Source of the DNA: a virus
Reading direction: 5' to 3' (one strand)
Length of the DNA stretch: 55,574 nt
IMG/VR virus record: IMGVR_UViG_3300033148_008370
Coordinates: 1 to 55,574 of that record
Part shown: one piece after another, positions 1 through 8,465 of the stretch
Position numbering within the stretch: the first letter of the stretch is position 1
How the letters are laid out: each line of letters begins with the position of its first letter
Notes under the pieces: model-generated
Database searches by the model: none
The model's input: only the letters and a program-made list of their open reading frames with translations
Told to the model about the DNA's origin: nothing
Program-made: the position numbers and the translations under genes

Positions 1-138
1 ATGCTGATGTTGTAGGAGCTATCAATGTTCTTGAGAGAGTAAGTAAGGAGGTTCCGTCCCTTAGAAAAACTTTGAATGAAAGATGTGATGAGAATGTTTT
101 TCTATAAAAGTTTTGACGGAAAATATAATCTGTGTAGA
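1..138 (+). ncRNA. Predicted omega-RNA 3' part and guide of TnpB copy A
   Basis: TnpB guide RNAs come from the 3' end of the tnpB gene and continue past the right end of the element, so the bases just outside the element act as guide. Comparison with the second copy shows similarity ending at GTTTTGACG (110-118), against GTTTTAACG in the other copy. The predicted guide is therefore about 119-138. The hairpin near the stop codon is weaker here than in the second copy. The RNA itself is inferred from the family. Confidence 0.35.
3..107 (+). CDS. tnpB: TnpB C-terminal end (cut by window edge)
   Basis: This frame runs from the window start to TAA at 105-107. It encodes about 34 residues almost identical to the last residues of the complete TnpB at 2276-3397: both carry ADVVGAINVLERV and end in ENVFL. 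It is the 3' end of a second TnpB copy. Whether the rest is intact upstream cannot be seen. The A-D-V-V-G-A stretch carries the third RuvC acidic residue of TnpB, so this catalytic position is kept. Differences from the complete copy (a Gly to Ser, a Ser to Pro, one extra codon near the end) show two diverged copies rather than a recent duplication. Confidence 0.8.
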   Translation, partial: ADVVGAINVLERVSKEVPSLRKTLNERCDENVFL

Positions 139-231
139 AGAATTGCTTCTCAGGATTTATTGAATGATTGGTTTAGAGATGGATGTCCATTAGACTGGAG
201 AAAGAAAAGAGGTTTTTTTTTAAAAATCTAA
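76..231 (+). CDS. Small HTH-like ORF reading out of a TnpB right end
   Basis: An open frame of 51 codons starts at ATG 76 (also ATG 88 and 94) and stops at TAA 229. It begins inside the TnpB 3' end in another frame, crosses the element boundary near 118, and continues into IASQDLLNDWFRDGCPLDW. That segment resembles a short helix-turn-helix of the Nu1/excisionase kind, where a recognition helix is followed by W..DG.P. The first 14 or so codons come from the element, so this may be a phage gene whose 5' end was replaced by the insertion. No good ribosome binding site precedes any start. It ends 11 bases before the convergent gene at 243. Expression is uncertain. Confidence 0.35.
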   Translation: MKDVMRMFFYKSFDGKYNLCRRIASQDLLNDWFRDGCPLDWRKKRGFFLKI

Positions 232-242
232 TAACTGAATAA

Positions 243-1455
243 TTATTGGTCTTCACAAACTTTTATTCTATAATGCCAAGTGATTCCCCATTCAGGGTGA
301 TAACCATACAAGATTTGTTTAGCTTGAGAGATTTTTCCAAGTCTTTCAACGCTAAAGTCAAGTTAGAAATGTTCCATTTGCAATAATTGTTTTTTCATTT
401 ATATCAGTCATGAAGCAAGTATGGAAATGTCCTAAGTTAAAGATTTTAGCTTCTGGGAATATAGAACCAAAACTTTTAAATCTATCTTCTACTCCATACC
501 AAGGTGTTCTATTATACATTTTAATACCATGTCCATGATAGAGAAAGAATGGGGGATCATTCATTATAAACAATTTGTTATTATCCTCAGTAAAACATGC
601 TATTTTCCAGTCTATATTCTTATAATTCTGAAGGGATATTTTTAGTGAGTTATAAAGAATTAAATCCCAGTTTGTAACTTTATCTGAGAATTTACTATTT
701 CTTCCATGATTTCCAGGGACACATCTTATTTTTATTCTTTTAAAATGATGTGTCAGATTAGCAATAAATTTAGTGAGTGCTGGGATTAGAAGGGAATATA
801 TTTGTTTTGCTACTCCATAATTAACTTCAAATTGTTGTCCAGGGAATAGACTTTCATGATCGGCAATATCCCCAAGGAAATGAATTCTAAGAGTATTTAT
901 ATTATATGTTTTTCTTAGGATTCCATTTATTATTTTAAGCATATTTTTTTCAAGAATATCAATTCTCTTACATAATATACTTGGGTTAAAAGAAGGTGTA
1001 ATTCTTCCACCATGCAAATCAGATAATAGGAGGACTGCTGTTTCTTCTATGTTGTTGGGATTTTCTTTTGGAATATATTTTGGTGAATAATAATCTATTG
1101 GTTCTATGAGTGATTCTAATGTATCAACAATTATTTCAGTTTTTGCACTTTCTTTTCTGAGGATGTCCTCTAAACTTTTAATTCTTTTCTGATAGATTTT
1201 TATTTTTTCTTTGCTGACTGAATTTTTTAGTTTAGTATTCTCTTCTTCTAATTTTTTTAGTTTCTCTTCTATTTGTGGTGGGATTGAGTCAGTATGAGAT
1301 ATTCCTTTTTCATATACTATTTTTTTCAGATAATCTTTGTATTCTTTACATCTTCTCTGAGCTGTTCTTACTGATATGTTTATTTTCTCAGCTATTTTTT
1401 TTGTGTTACCATCATTTTCCCAGAAAATCTTTTCAAATTTTTTTATTTTGTTCAT
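243..1455 (-). CDS. HTH-coiled coil-metallophosphoesterase, frame break near the 3' end
   Basis: This is the only convincing minus-strand gene. The main frame (1455 down to the stop at 360-358) gives 365 residues: an N-terminal helix-turn-helix (about 15-45), a coiled coil (about 60-105), then a calcineurin-like metallophosphoesterase domain with SDLHGGR, GDIADHE, GNHGR, GHG and GHFHT, which supply the usual metal ligands. The stop is TGA followed by C. A +1 shift there (ACT TGA C to GAC) opens 38 more residues, DFSVERLGKISQ and onward, ending at TAA 245-243, which read as a natural continuation. The break is either an indel or a recoding site like that of prfB. GGAG lies about 8 bases before ATG. 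The HTH suggests a DNA substrate; the actual substrate is unknown. Confidence 0.8.
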
Positions 1456-1563
1456 TTGTCACACTCCAAAAAAGAATTTTATTATCATTTAGATGGGTTT
1501 CTTATATAATATATTAGATGACCAGTCAGTCATTAAGTTTTTATAATATAGAGAGGTGTTATA
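1456..1563. promoter_or_regulatory. Divergent intergenic region with promoter-like AT boxes and a small inverted repeat
   Basis: This 108-bp gap separates the minus-strand phosphoesterase from the + strand packaging genes, so it should hold promoters for both. On + there is TATAAT at 1542-1547, close to the GAGAGGTG ribosome binding site. On the other strand TATA-rich boxes lie at 1503-1514. The arms ATGAC (1518-1522) and GTCAT (1529-1533) form a short inverted repeat between them that could be an operator. No clear -35 box was found, so the exact promoters are uncertain. Confidence 0.3.
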
Positions 1564-2199
1564 ATGAGCTATAAACCTAAAGATCAGAAACCTAAGAGAG
1601 GTCAAAGAACTGGTAAGGGTCATATAGATAAAGAGACAAAGAGGAGGGCTTTTGAGCTTTATGCTGTATGTCGTAATTGTGAACAAGTCGCAAGGGAATT
1701 AGGTCTTAAACCAGGCACTGTTAGAGATTGGAGAAAGAAACAACATTGGGAAGACATAATAAGAAAGCAGATGAGAGAGACAGGTTTAGTATTTGGGACA
1801 AGGAAGATGGAAGTTAAGAATACCATGCAGAGGATAATAGAGGAGAGTGAGTATGATGACTTGACTTCTACAGTAATGATTCCTTCAGCAGTGAGAGATA
1901 TAATTGATGTTCCAGCTCCTACTGAAGATGATATAATGAATTTGGCGGCTTTTAATTATTTTCTTAGTCAGTATCATATTCTGACTATAATAGAGAGGAA
2001 GCTTTCTGAATCTTTAAGAACAATGAAAGCAAAACCGGATAACTGGAATGAGATATTAAAGACAGCTGACTTTTTAAGCACTAAGTTTAGACAACTTAGG
2101 GAAGACTTAATTAAGTCAGGTTTTGCTAATAAGTTCAAGGATGAGGAGAAGGATACTCTGGAAGCTTCATATTATATTGGAGAAATTGAGGAGGATTAA
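1564..2199 (+). CDS. HTH protein, probable small terminase subunit
   Basis: A 211-residue protein. Residues about 30-60 form a helix-turn-helix (NCEQVARELGLKPGTVRDWR) after a basic N-terminus; the rest is predicted helical. A DNA-binding protein of this size just before the large terminase is the usual arrangement for the small terminase, which recognises the packaging site and forms a ring with the large subunit. Assignment rests on HTH plus position. A TnpB element sits between the two terminase genes. The start is supported by GAGAGGTG seven bases upstream. Confidence 0.6.
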   Translation: MSYKPKDQKPKRGQRTGKGHIDKETKRRAFELYAVCRNCEQVARELGLKPGTVRDWRKKQHWEDIIRKQMRETGLVFGTRKMEVKNTMQRIIEESEYDDLTSTVMIPSAVRDIIDVPAPTEDDIMNLAAFNYFLSQYHILTIIERKLSESLRTMKAKPDNWNEILKTADFLSTKFRQLREDLIKSGFANKFKDEEKDTLEASYYIGEIEED

Positions 2200-2227
2200 A
2201 TTTGTTTAATTAATTTATAGTTTTTTG

Positions 2228-2256
2228 TTGCAATTTATATAAATTTATGCTATAAT
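2228..2256 (+). promoter_or_regulatory. Sigma-70-like promoter of tnpB
   Basis: TTGCAA at 2228-2233 and TATAAT at 2251-2256 are separated by 17 bases, a near-consensus promoter directly in front of the tnpB ribosome binding site. The bases TTTATGC just before the -10 box recur before another strong -10 at 37357. Confidence 0.6.
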
Positions 2257-2275
2257 AGATAACAGGTGAAGAATT

Positions 2276-3397
2276 ATGCTTAAGTCATTTAAGCTCAAAA
2301 TATATGCAAACAAGGGAAAGCTCAGGAAGTTAGACAGTCTTATTGATTTTTGGAAGAATCATGTGAATAAGAAGATAGATTTGTTTTGGGACTTTGATGA
2401 GGTCAAAGGTTCATTTCCTCCAAAGGAATATAAAAGAGGAAGTAGATTTATTAACGATTCTTCTACAAAGGCTTGGAGAATAGTAAAGGGAGTCAAGAAT
2501 AGGACAAAGAAGTTATGCTTGGATCTTCAAGAATTAGATTTTTATTCTAAGCATGGGAAAGAGCTAAGAGAGAAAATAAATAACATCTACAAGAAACCTA
2601 TTTTTAAGGGAGAAGAAGTAGATTTGAATGAAGCAACAATAAAGTTTTCTCCTCATAAGAATCACTTTGACTTTTGGGTCAGAATTTCCAACCTTATAAA
2701 AGGAAAAAGACTGAGAATTCCTTGCAAGAAGTTTGAAAGATTTAATAGATTTTTAAAGAAAGGGAAGTTGAAAAAATCAGCTAAATTGTTGAGAAGAGAT
2801 AATGGCTATTTTCTTGAGGTCTATATAGAGATACCAGAGAAAGAGTCCAATAACAAGGAGAAGATTGGCTTAGACATAGGGATGAATAACCCTGTAGCTT
2901 CTTCTGATGGAAAATTCTATGGGAAAGAACTGAAAGAATTGAGGATAAGGACTAAATGGAGAAAATATAAGAACAAAACTTCTCCTTACAAGCAAGGTCT
3001 GAATAGAATAGTGAAAGAAGTTATAAGAGATAATCCTTGCAAGGATTTTGTTGTAGAAAAGTTGTTATTTAAAGGAAAGAAAGGGAGAACAAAAAGGTTT
3101 AGGAGAAGGAATAACAATTGGAGTTATAATTTCTTTTTGAATAAGTTAGAGGAACATGGAAAAACGGAAGGTTTCGAAGTTATTCGTGTTCCAGCTTATT
3201 ATACATCTCTGAAATGCCCATCCTGTGGGCAAATCAGTAAACTGAATCGGAATGGAGATATCTTCTGTTGCATCAACTGTTCTTATAAGAATCATGCTGA
3301 TGTAGTAGGAGCTATCAATGTTCTTGAGAGAGTAGGTAAGGAGGTTTCGTCCCTTAGAAAAACTTTGAATGAAAGACATGAGAATGTCTTTCTATAA
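2276..3397 (+). CDS. tnpB: TnpB RNA-guided nuclease
   Basis: 373 residues. TnpB is the RNA-guided DNA endonuclease of IS200/IS605 elements and the relative of Cas12. The RuvC acidic residues are all present: D200 in GLDIGMN, E261 in VVEKL and D342 in NHADVVGAIN. The zinc finger is intact (C314, C317, then C332 and C335). It is therefore not one of the inactivated TnpB-like repressors. The N-terminus MLKSFKLKIY is typical of the family. It has its own promoter and sits between small and large terminase genes, ending 12 bases before the large terminase. No tnpA is adjacent. Likely role: keeping the element, or its neighbouring allele, in the phage population by cutting copies that lack it. Confidence 0.9.
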   Translation: MLKSFKLKIYANKGKLRKLDSLIDFWKNHVNKKIDLFWDFDEVKGSFPPKEYKRGSRFINDSSTKAWRIVKGVKNRTKKLCLDLQELDFYSKHGKELREKINNIYKKPIFKGEEVDLNEATIKFSPHKNHFDFWVRISNLIKGKRLRIPCKKFERFNRFLKKGKLKKSAKLLRRDNGYFLEVYIEIPEKESNNKEKIGLDIGMNNPVASSDGKFYGKELKELRIRTKWRKYKNKTSPYKQGLNRIVKEVIRDNPCKDFVVEKLLFKGKKGRTKRFRRRNNNWSYNFFLNKLEEHGKTEGFEVIRVPAYYTSLKCPSCGQISKLNRNGDIFCCINCSYKNHADVVGAINVLERVGKEVSSLRKTLNERHENVFL

Positions 3398-3428
3398 GGG
3401 TTTTAACGAATGCTTAAGTGTCCAAGAA
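3290..3428 (+). ncRNA. Predicted omega-RNA end and guide of TnpB copy B
   Basis: The 3' end of tnpB holds a perfect 9-bp hairpin (GAAAGACAT at 3371-3379, loop GAGA, ATGTCTTTC at 3384-3392), followed by the right-end motif GTTTTAACG ending at 3408. By analogy with known TnpB guide RNAs, bases about 3409-3428 would be the guide, which are the first codons of the large terminase gene. The 5' limit of the RNA is a guess. Confidence 0.45.
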
Positions 3429-4896
3429 ACAGAAAGCAACTTTATGAGTATATAAGGGACAAGTTAGGATATACAGTTCCTGATGTTGCTGTTGCTGATG
3501 GAAATATTTCTCCATTTGATTTTATTTATGATATTTTCTTTGAGAAGGTTTCAGATGTCATAGTAGTGGGTTCAAGGGGATCAGGTAAAACTCTTGATTT
3601 AGCCATTATACATATTCTTAATAGTATTTTCAAGGCAGGATGCGAGACAGTAACAGCTGGTGCTATTGAGAAACAGGCAAAGAGATGTTATAGTTATTTC
3701 CAGAAGATGCTTAAGAAGTATGCTGGGACAGGTAGAGTTGGGAATTCTTTTATATCAGAAACTATTTTTCATACTCCAGCTAAGGTAGAAATACTCACAG
3801 CTACTATGAATCAGATGAATTTCTCCCATCCTCAGAAGGCTTTTCTTGATGAATTTGATTTAGTTGAGTGGGCAATATTTATGGAATTCTTAAATATGAC
3901 ACAGAAGGATAGTAATAGTAATAGTAATATTATTGCTCAGAATGTTCTTACTACCACTTATAAGTATCCAAATGGAAGTGCTGTTAGACTTATAAGACAG
4001 AGAGAGGAAATGGGATTTGATTTTAAGGTGTGGTCTATATGGGAAGCTTCAAAGAGATGCACTTTAGATTCATGTTCTCATTGTGAAAATATTGTTAAGG
4101 GAACTTTTTCTGATGGTAGTCCAAGAACATTTGCAAGAGTATGTGGGAAGAAGTTAAAGAGATCAAATGGTTTTCTTGATATTAAGGATGTATGGAGAAG
4201 ATTTAAGAGTTTGGATATTGATATATGGCTTGCTCAGCAAGAATGCAGACGCCCTTCAAGACGGACAGCTGTGTTCTATTGGTTTGATCCAGAGAGAGAT
4301 GCTAATTTAGTTTTCAATGTAGATAGGAGTGCTAATTTCTATGAGGGTATTGACTGGGGTGGTGCATCTCCAAATGCTTATGTTTTATGGATGGAGAAGA
4401 ATGGTATTTGGTATTTAGTTGATGAGATATATGTTAAGAATATACCAGCAACTGAGTTTGCAGATATGGTAAAAGCTAAAAGAAGTAAATATGGAATAAA
4501 TAATGATAATTTGATTGCTTCTTATGCTGACCCAGAGAATACAATTGCAATGTTAGAATTTGAGAAAAAGGGTATTAATCTGACTGGTGCTAAGAAGGGA
4601 AAGGATAGTGTTATAGCTGGTGTAGCAATTATGAATTCTCTTGGAACTGATGGTAGGATTAAGATACATGCAAGGTGTAAGAATGCAAAGAGAGAATTTA
4701 CAGAATATCATTATTCACATAGCACTGTTGAAAGGAATTCTTCATCTAAGCCAGTTAAGATTCACTGTTTGATGAATATGATAATGAAGAAGAGGATAAA
4801 TTTACAGATGAATGGGATTTGTCTTTCAGGAATCTTTATGGTGTTTCTTTTCCATTCTCTGACACAACAACTATATTGAATTTGGGAGATTTTTAA
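3410..4896 (+). CDS. Large terminase (packaging ATPase-nuclease), frame break near the C-terminus
   Basis: The main frame (3410-4879) encodes the packaging motor: Walker A GSRGSGKT at residues 54-61, Walker B FLDEFD at about 145-150, then a RuvC-like nuclease beginning at GIDWGG (about 317) with ADPEN further on. After PVKI (about 451) the frame turns into unlikely sequence (MNMIMKKRINLQMN) and stops at 4877. Another frame from 4765 gives 43 sensible acidic residues starting LFDEYDNEEED and stops at 4894-4896, one base before the portal start. The true C-terminus is probably in that second frame. The usual final Asp motif (D..DA.RY) is not found at the junction, so bases may be missing. The start has only a weak AAGGG ribosome site, perhaps because the TnpB element lies immediately upstream. 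Confidence 0.85.
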
Positions 4897-4897
4897 G

Positions 4898-6643
4898 ATG
4901 AGTTTTTTAGAAGATGTTGAAAGATATGAAATTTTTCTCAAGAAGAAGAAAAAAAAGACTGATGATGGAATGATGTCTTATCCAGGTGATTCTGAGATAG
5001 GATATTCTGGGCTTGATATTTCTTCTGGAATTATAAATGAGGAATACAATAGTGAGCTAAGGAGTAATTCTGATAGAGCTAATTTTTATACTCGTATGAG
5101 ATATGATGCTTCAGTTGATACAGCTTTAAATTTAGCTGAGCTACCCATTCTTGTAGCAAATTATAATATTCTTCCAACTGGTAGAGATTCTGTTGAAATG
5201 GAGTCAGCTGAATTCTTGAGAGATATTATATATAATAGGTCAAATATTACAACTACTTATTCATATAGAGATACACTTAAAGAAGAATGCAAGTTTATGC
5301 AATATGGATTTTTTCCATATGAGAAGGTATATGATAGAAGGGATTGGAATGGAGAGAATTTTAGTAGGAAGAATATGATAGTTCTCAAGAAACTGGCACT
5401 GAGGCATCCAAAATCTGTTGATAGATGGAAATATAAACCTGATGGAAGCTTAGAAGGAATGTATCAGGTTCCTTCTACAAATATAGATAGTTTAGGAAGT
5501 GATGAGATATTCATTCCTGTAGAGAAGCTACTTATTTTGGTGCATAATAGGATTGGGAATAATTTTGAGGGTATTTCGATTCTTCGTCCTTTAGTGAAAC
5601 ATTGGAGCTATAAGAATGGTCTTTATAAGATAGAAGCTTTAGGGCTTCAGAAGAATGCTATGGGTATTCCATCATTGGGGATGTCGAAACCTAATAGTGA
5701 GAAGCTCAATAAAGCAAAGAAGATGCTTCGTTCTTTAATGGTCCATGAAGAAGCAGGTATTATTTATGATAGGGACAAACAAACATTTGATTATAAGCAA
5801 GGGGGAATTCATACAGTTGCTATTCACAGGAGTATTTCTCATCATGATAGTAAGATATATCAGAATGTTCTTGCTGGATTTATGCTTTTGGGGCAAGAGT
5901 CAAGAGGAGGGGCAAGGAATCTTGGTGGTTCTTTGATGGATTTCTATCTTATGATGTCTCAGAATATTGTTGATTTAAGATGTGATATAAGGAATCGTTA
6001 TTTATTGCAACCTCTTGTATCTTATAATTATTCTAACATAAAGAGATTTCCAAAAGAGGTAGGAAACCTTAACAGTATGAAAGATAAGGTTGCTCTTTCT
6101 AATATTCTTAAGACTCTTGCTGATTCAAATTATATAGATCCATCAGAATTATCTATGAGGGAATATGTTCATAGTCTTTATGGATTTCCAGAACCAAAGA
6201 AATTAAGTGATGAAGCACAAAAGAAAGCAGTTACAGAGACAGATAAAGATGCTTCTGAGAATAAGAAAGAACCAGCAAATAAAGCTGAGATGTCCTTGCT
6301 CAAATGGCTTGGGAGAATAAAACCATTAGATAACTTGCCTGTGGATTATAGAGAGAGATGGATAAAAGCATCAAGAAAAATTGAAGAATTGCAAAGGAAA
6401 GAAATATCTGAGTCAGTTTCAGAATTAGTAAAGATGGGTCAAGTCCCAAATATAAATTATATAGATGTTCCATATAATGATCATTTGAGAAAGCTGATGA
6501 GGGAATATGTTAATTTTCATTCTGAGCTTTCTAAGGATGATAGTTACAGTGATTTTGTGGTTGAGTCAGCTATTCATACTCATAATAATGAAATGAAGTG
6601 GGAGATTCTGGATACTTTGCTCAATATTTCAAGAAAATTATAG
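4898..6643 (+). CDS. Portal protein
   Basis: 581 residues. The portal is the dodecameric ring at the capsid vertex through which DNA is packaged. Support: position between large terminase and protease/capsid genes, normal portal length, and typical core stretches such as ALNLAELPILVANYNI (bilayer of past contacts), KFMQYGFFPYEKVYDRR and PVEKLLILVHNRIGNNFEG, like those of DUF935/gp6-type portals. The C-terminal 130 residues are highly charged and helical. Its start is one base after the stop of the shifted terminase frame, arguing for translational coupling. Confidence 0.85.
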   Translation: MSFLEDVERYEIFLKKKKKKTDDGMMSYPGDSEIGYSGLDISSGIINEEYNSELRSNSDRANFYTRMRYDASVDTALNLAELPILVANYNILPTGRDSVEMESAEFLRDIIYNRSNITTTYSYRDTLKEECKFMQYGFFPYEKVYDRRDWNGENFSRKNMIVLKKLALRHPKSVDRWKYKPDGSLEGMYQVPSTNIDSLGSDEIFIPVEKLLILVHNRIGNNFEGISILRPLVKHWSYKNGLYKIEALGLQKNAMGIPSLGMSKPNSEKLNKAKKMLRSLMVHEEAGIIYDRDKQTFDYKQGGIHTVAIHRSISHHDSKIYQNVLAGFMLLGQESRGGARNLGGSLMDFYLMMSQNIVDLRCDIRNRYLLQPLVSYNYSNIKRFPKEVGNLNSMKDKVALSNILKTLADSNYIDPSELSMREYVHSLYGFPEPKKLSDEAQKKAVTETDKDASENKKEPANKAEMSLLKWLGRIKPLDNLPVDYRERWIKASRKIEELQRKEISESVSELVKMGQVPNINYIDVPYNDHLRKLMREYVNFHSELSKDDSYSDFVVESAIHTHNNEMKWEILDTLLNISRKL

Positions 6644-6655
6644 GAGGTGTTTAAA

Positions 6656-6835
6656 ATGGAAAAAGAAGTCATTGGGAGGATAAGGTCCATTGATGATGAT
6701 GGTGTGGTTATTGCCATTATTGATGATAATGATGGTGAGGAATATTATCACATTAAGCTTAACAACAAACTTTTTAAAGGTAAAGATGTCAAATGTGGGG
6801 ATCTTGTTGTTCTCAACATCTTTGTTGGTGAATGA
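6656..6835 (+). CDS. Small acidic protein between portal and protease
   Basis: 59 residues beginning MEKEVIGRIRSIDDDGVV. An upstream in-frame GTG at 6647 overlaps the AGGAGG (6642-6647), so ATG 6656, eight bases further on, is the start. The pattern of beta-strand residues with VGD/GDLVVLN-like phrases suggests a small beta-barrel. No family is recognised. Its place in the head operon suggests a head or assembly role. Confidence 0.7.
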   Translation: MEKEVIGRIRSIDDDGVVIAIIDDNDGEEYYHIKLNNKLFKGKDVKCGDLVVLNIFVGE

Positions 6836-6888
6836 CAAAAAAGTGTTCAATGGATGTTGTTGGAGTATAATAATAAGGAGGTGGAAAA

Positions 6889-8445
6889 ATGAGTTTACTT
6901 CCAATAGCTGATAAAGGTCTATCTTGGGATGCTTCAGAAGCAAAGAAGAGAATTGCCAAATATGCTGGTGGTCCAGATAAGGACAAAATTGATTGGGGAA
7001 AATATGGAAAGGGATTCTTTTGGAGTGAGAAAAATCCAAGTAATTTTGGGGATTTCAAACTTCCATTTGCAGATGTTATAGATGGAACTCTAAAGGCAAT
7101 TCCAAAGGGAATATACTCAGCATCAGCCGCCATTCAGGGAGCTCGTGGAGGAGTAGATATTCCTAAAGATGACATAGAGGATGTTAAGAGAAAAATTTCT
7201 TCTTATTACAGTAAGATGGGGGAAGAACCTCCATGGAAGAAGGAACAATCAGTGGACAATAATCAATACTTAGTTCAATTTTCTTTTCCTATTAAACTGA
7301 GTGGGCATTTAGAGCCATTGTCAGAGGTTCAGTTAGCAAAGGAGGGAAGTTTTGAGTATCCAGGTTTTTATGGTTCAAATACTCTAAAGTTTGATCAAAG
7401 TGTTTATAATGCTATGATCAAGAATTTTAATGATAATGTATGGGGAAGCGAACTTTCAGTGGGACTTCCTTTTGATGTTGAACACATGGAATACTTGGGT
7501 GCTTTTGGGTGGATAAAGTCATTATATACTAAAATGACAGATAGTGGTTTAGGTTTATTTGCTCAGGTTGAATGGACAAAGACAGGAAAAGAGTTTATTC
7601 AGGAGGGTCGGTTTAAATATACAAGTCTAACTTATTTTAAGACTTACAAACATCCAGAGAGTGGTAAGGTTTATAATTATGTTGTAACAGGTGCAGCTCT
7701 TACAACAAAACCATTCTTAACTGGTATGGAACCTGTTTCTTTGAATAAGTTTAAGGAAATATTTGACAAAAATGAAAAGGAGGTCAAAGAAATGGATGCT
7801 ATTAAGCAGGCAATTGAAGACTTGAAGAATCAGCTTTCTAAGAATTCTGAGATTCTGGAAAGTTATGGAAAAAGGATTGAGGAACTTTCTCAGTCCAAAG
7901 AAGATGAGAAGGAAGAGGAAGCTGAAACTGATGAGGAACTAAAAACACTGAACCTGGAAATACCTAATATTACAGAGGAAGTGAAGAAAGTTACTCTTGC
8001 TTTGCAAGAACAGGTTAAAAAACTTGCAGAAGACAACAAAGAGCTTCAGGAGATGAATATTGAAGCTGAATGTAAGAAACTTTCAGCTGAGTGGTTTGAC
8101 AAGAGATCTGATGATGGTAAGGAGAGTATGATGAAGTTCAAACCTGATCAGAGGGAAACTGTTGAGAGCTTTCTCACAACTCTTACAAAGGTTGATAGGG
8201 GTTTGATAACTTTTTCAGAAGCTTCAGCAAGACTTGGCAAGAAACTTTCAGAGTCATTTATTGAGATTATCAATGGAATGCCCAATATGACTGTTGATCT
8301 TTCTGAGAAGGGTCATAATGACAATGAAGCAGAGATTCAAGAGGAGTCGAATGATATTATTGAACTTTCTGTAGTTGAGAAGTATATGAAAGAGAAGAAT
8401 ATTGATGACTTTGCTCAGGCACTGAATGAAATCACAAAAAGTTAA
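6889..8445 (+). CDS. Head maturation protease fused to scaffold region (Mu I-like)
   Basis: 518 residues. Residues 1-110 form a conserved phage domain (SEKNPSNFGDFKLPFADVID, IYSASAAIQGARGG, an RKISSYYSKMG helix) often found at the start of such proteins. Residues about 120-300 match Mu gpI-like prohead proteases, including GLPFDVEHMEYLGAFGWI and GRFKYTSLTYFK. Residues about 300-500 are a long charged coiled coil that probably serves as internal scaffold and is released when the head matures. The protein precedes decoration and capsid genes. AGGAGG lies eight bases before ATG. Confidence 0.8.
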   Translation: MSLLPIADKGLSWDASEAKKRIAKYAGGPDKDKIDWGKYGKGFFWSEKNPSNFGDFKLPFADVIDGTLKAIPKGIYSASAAIQGARGGVDIPKDDIEDVKRKISSYYSKMGEEPPWKKEQSVDNNQYLVQFSFPIKLSGHLEPLSEVQLAKEGSFEYPGFYGSNTLKFDQSVYNAMIKNFNDNVWGSELSVGLPFDVEHMEYLGAFGWIKSLYTKMTDSGLGLFAQVEWTKTGKEFIQEGRFKYTSLTYFKTYKHPESGKVYNYVVTGAALTTKPFLTGMEPVSLNKFKEIFDKNEKEVKEMDAIKQAIEDLKNQLSKNSEILESYGKRIEELSQSKEDEKEEEAETDEELKTLNLEIPNITEEVKKVTLALQEQVKKLAEDNKELQEMNIEAECKKLSAEWFDKRSDDGKESMMKFKPDQRETVESFLTTLTKVDRGLITFSEASARLGKKLSESFIEIINGMPNMTVDLSEKGHNDNEAEIQEESNDIIELSVVEKYMKEKNIDDFAQALNEITKS

Positions 8446-8465
8446 CATTTTGGAGGTGAAAATAA

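Larger units (their letters stand above)
2200..3408 (+). mobile_element. IS200/IS605-type element with tnpB only
   Basis: The segment between the two terminase genes holds tnpB, its own promoter and a right end that matches a second right end at the window start (common sequence up to GTTTTRACG, here ending at 3408). No tnpA transposase is present, so it is either a non-autonomous element or a TnpB retained for itself. The left boundary cannot be fixed from one copy; 2200 is only the end of the preceding gene. Confidence 0.5.

Noticed and set aside
2276-3397. TnpB as an inactivated RNA-guided repressor (TldR-like)
   Set aside because: All three RuvC acidic residues and the zinc finger are present.
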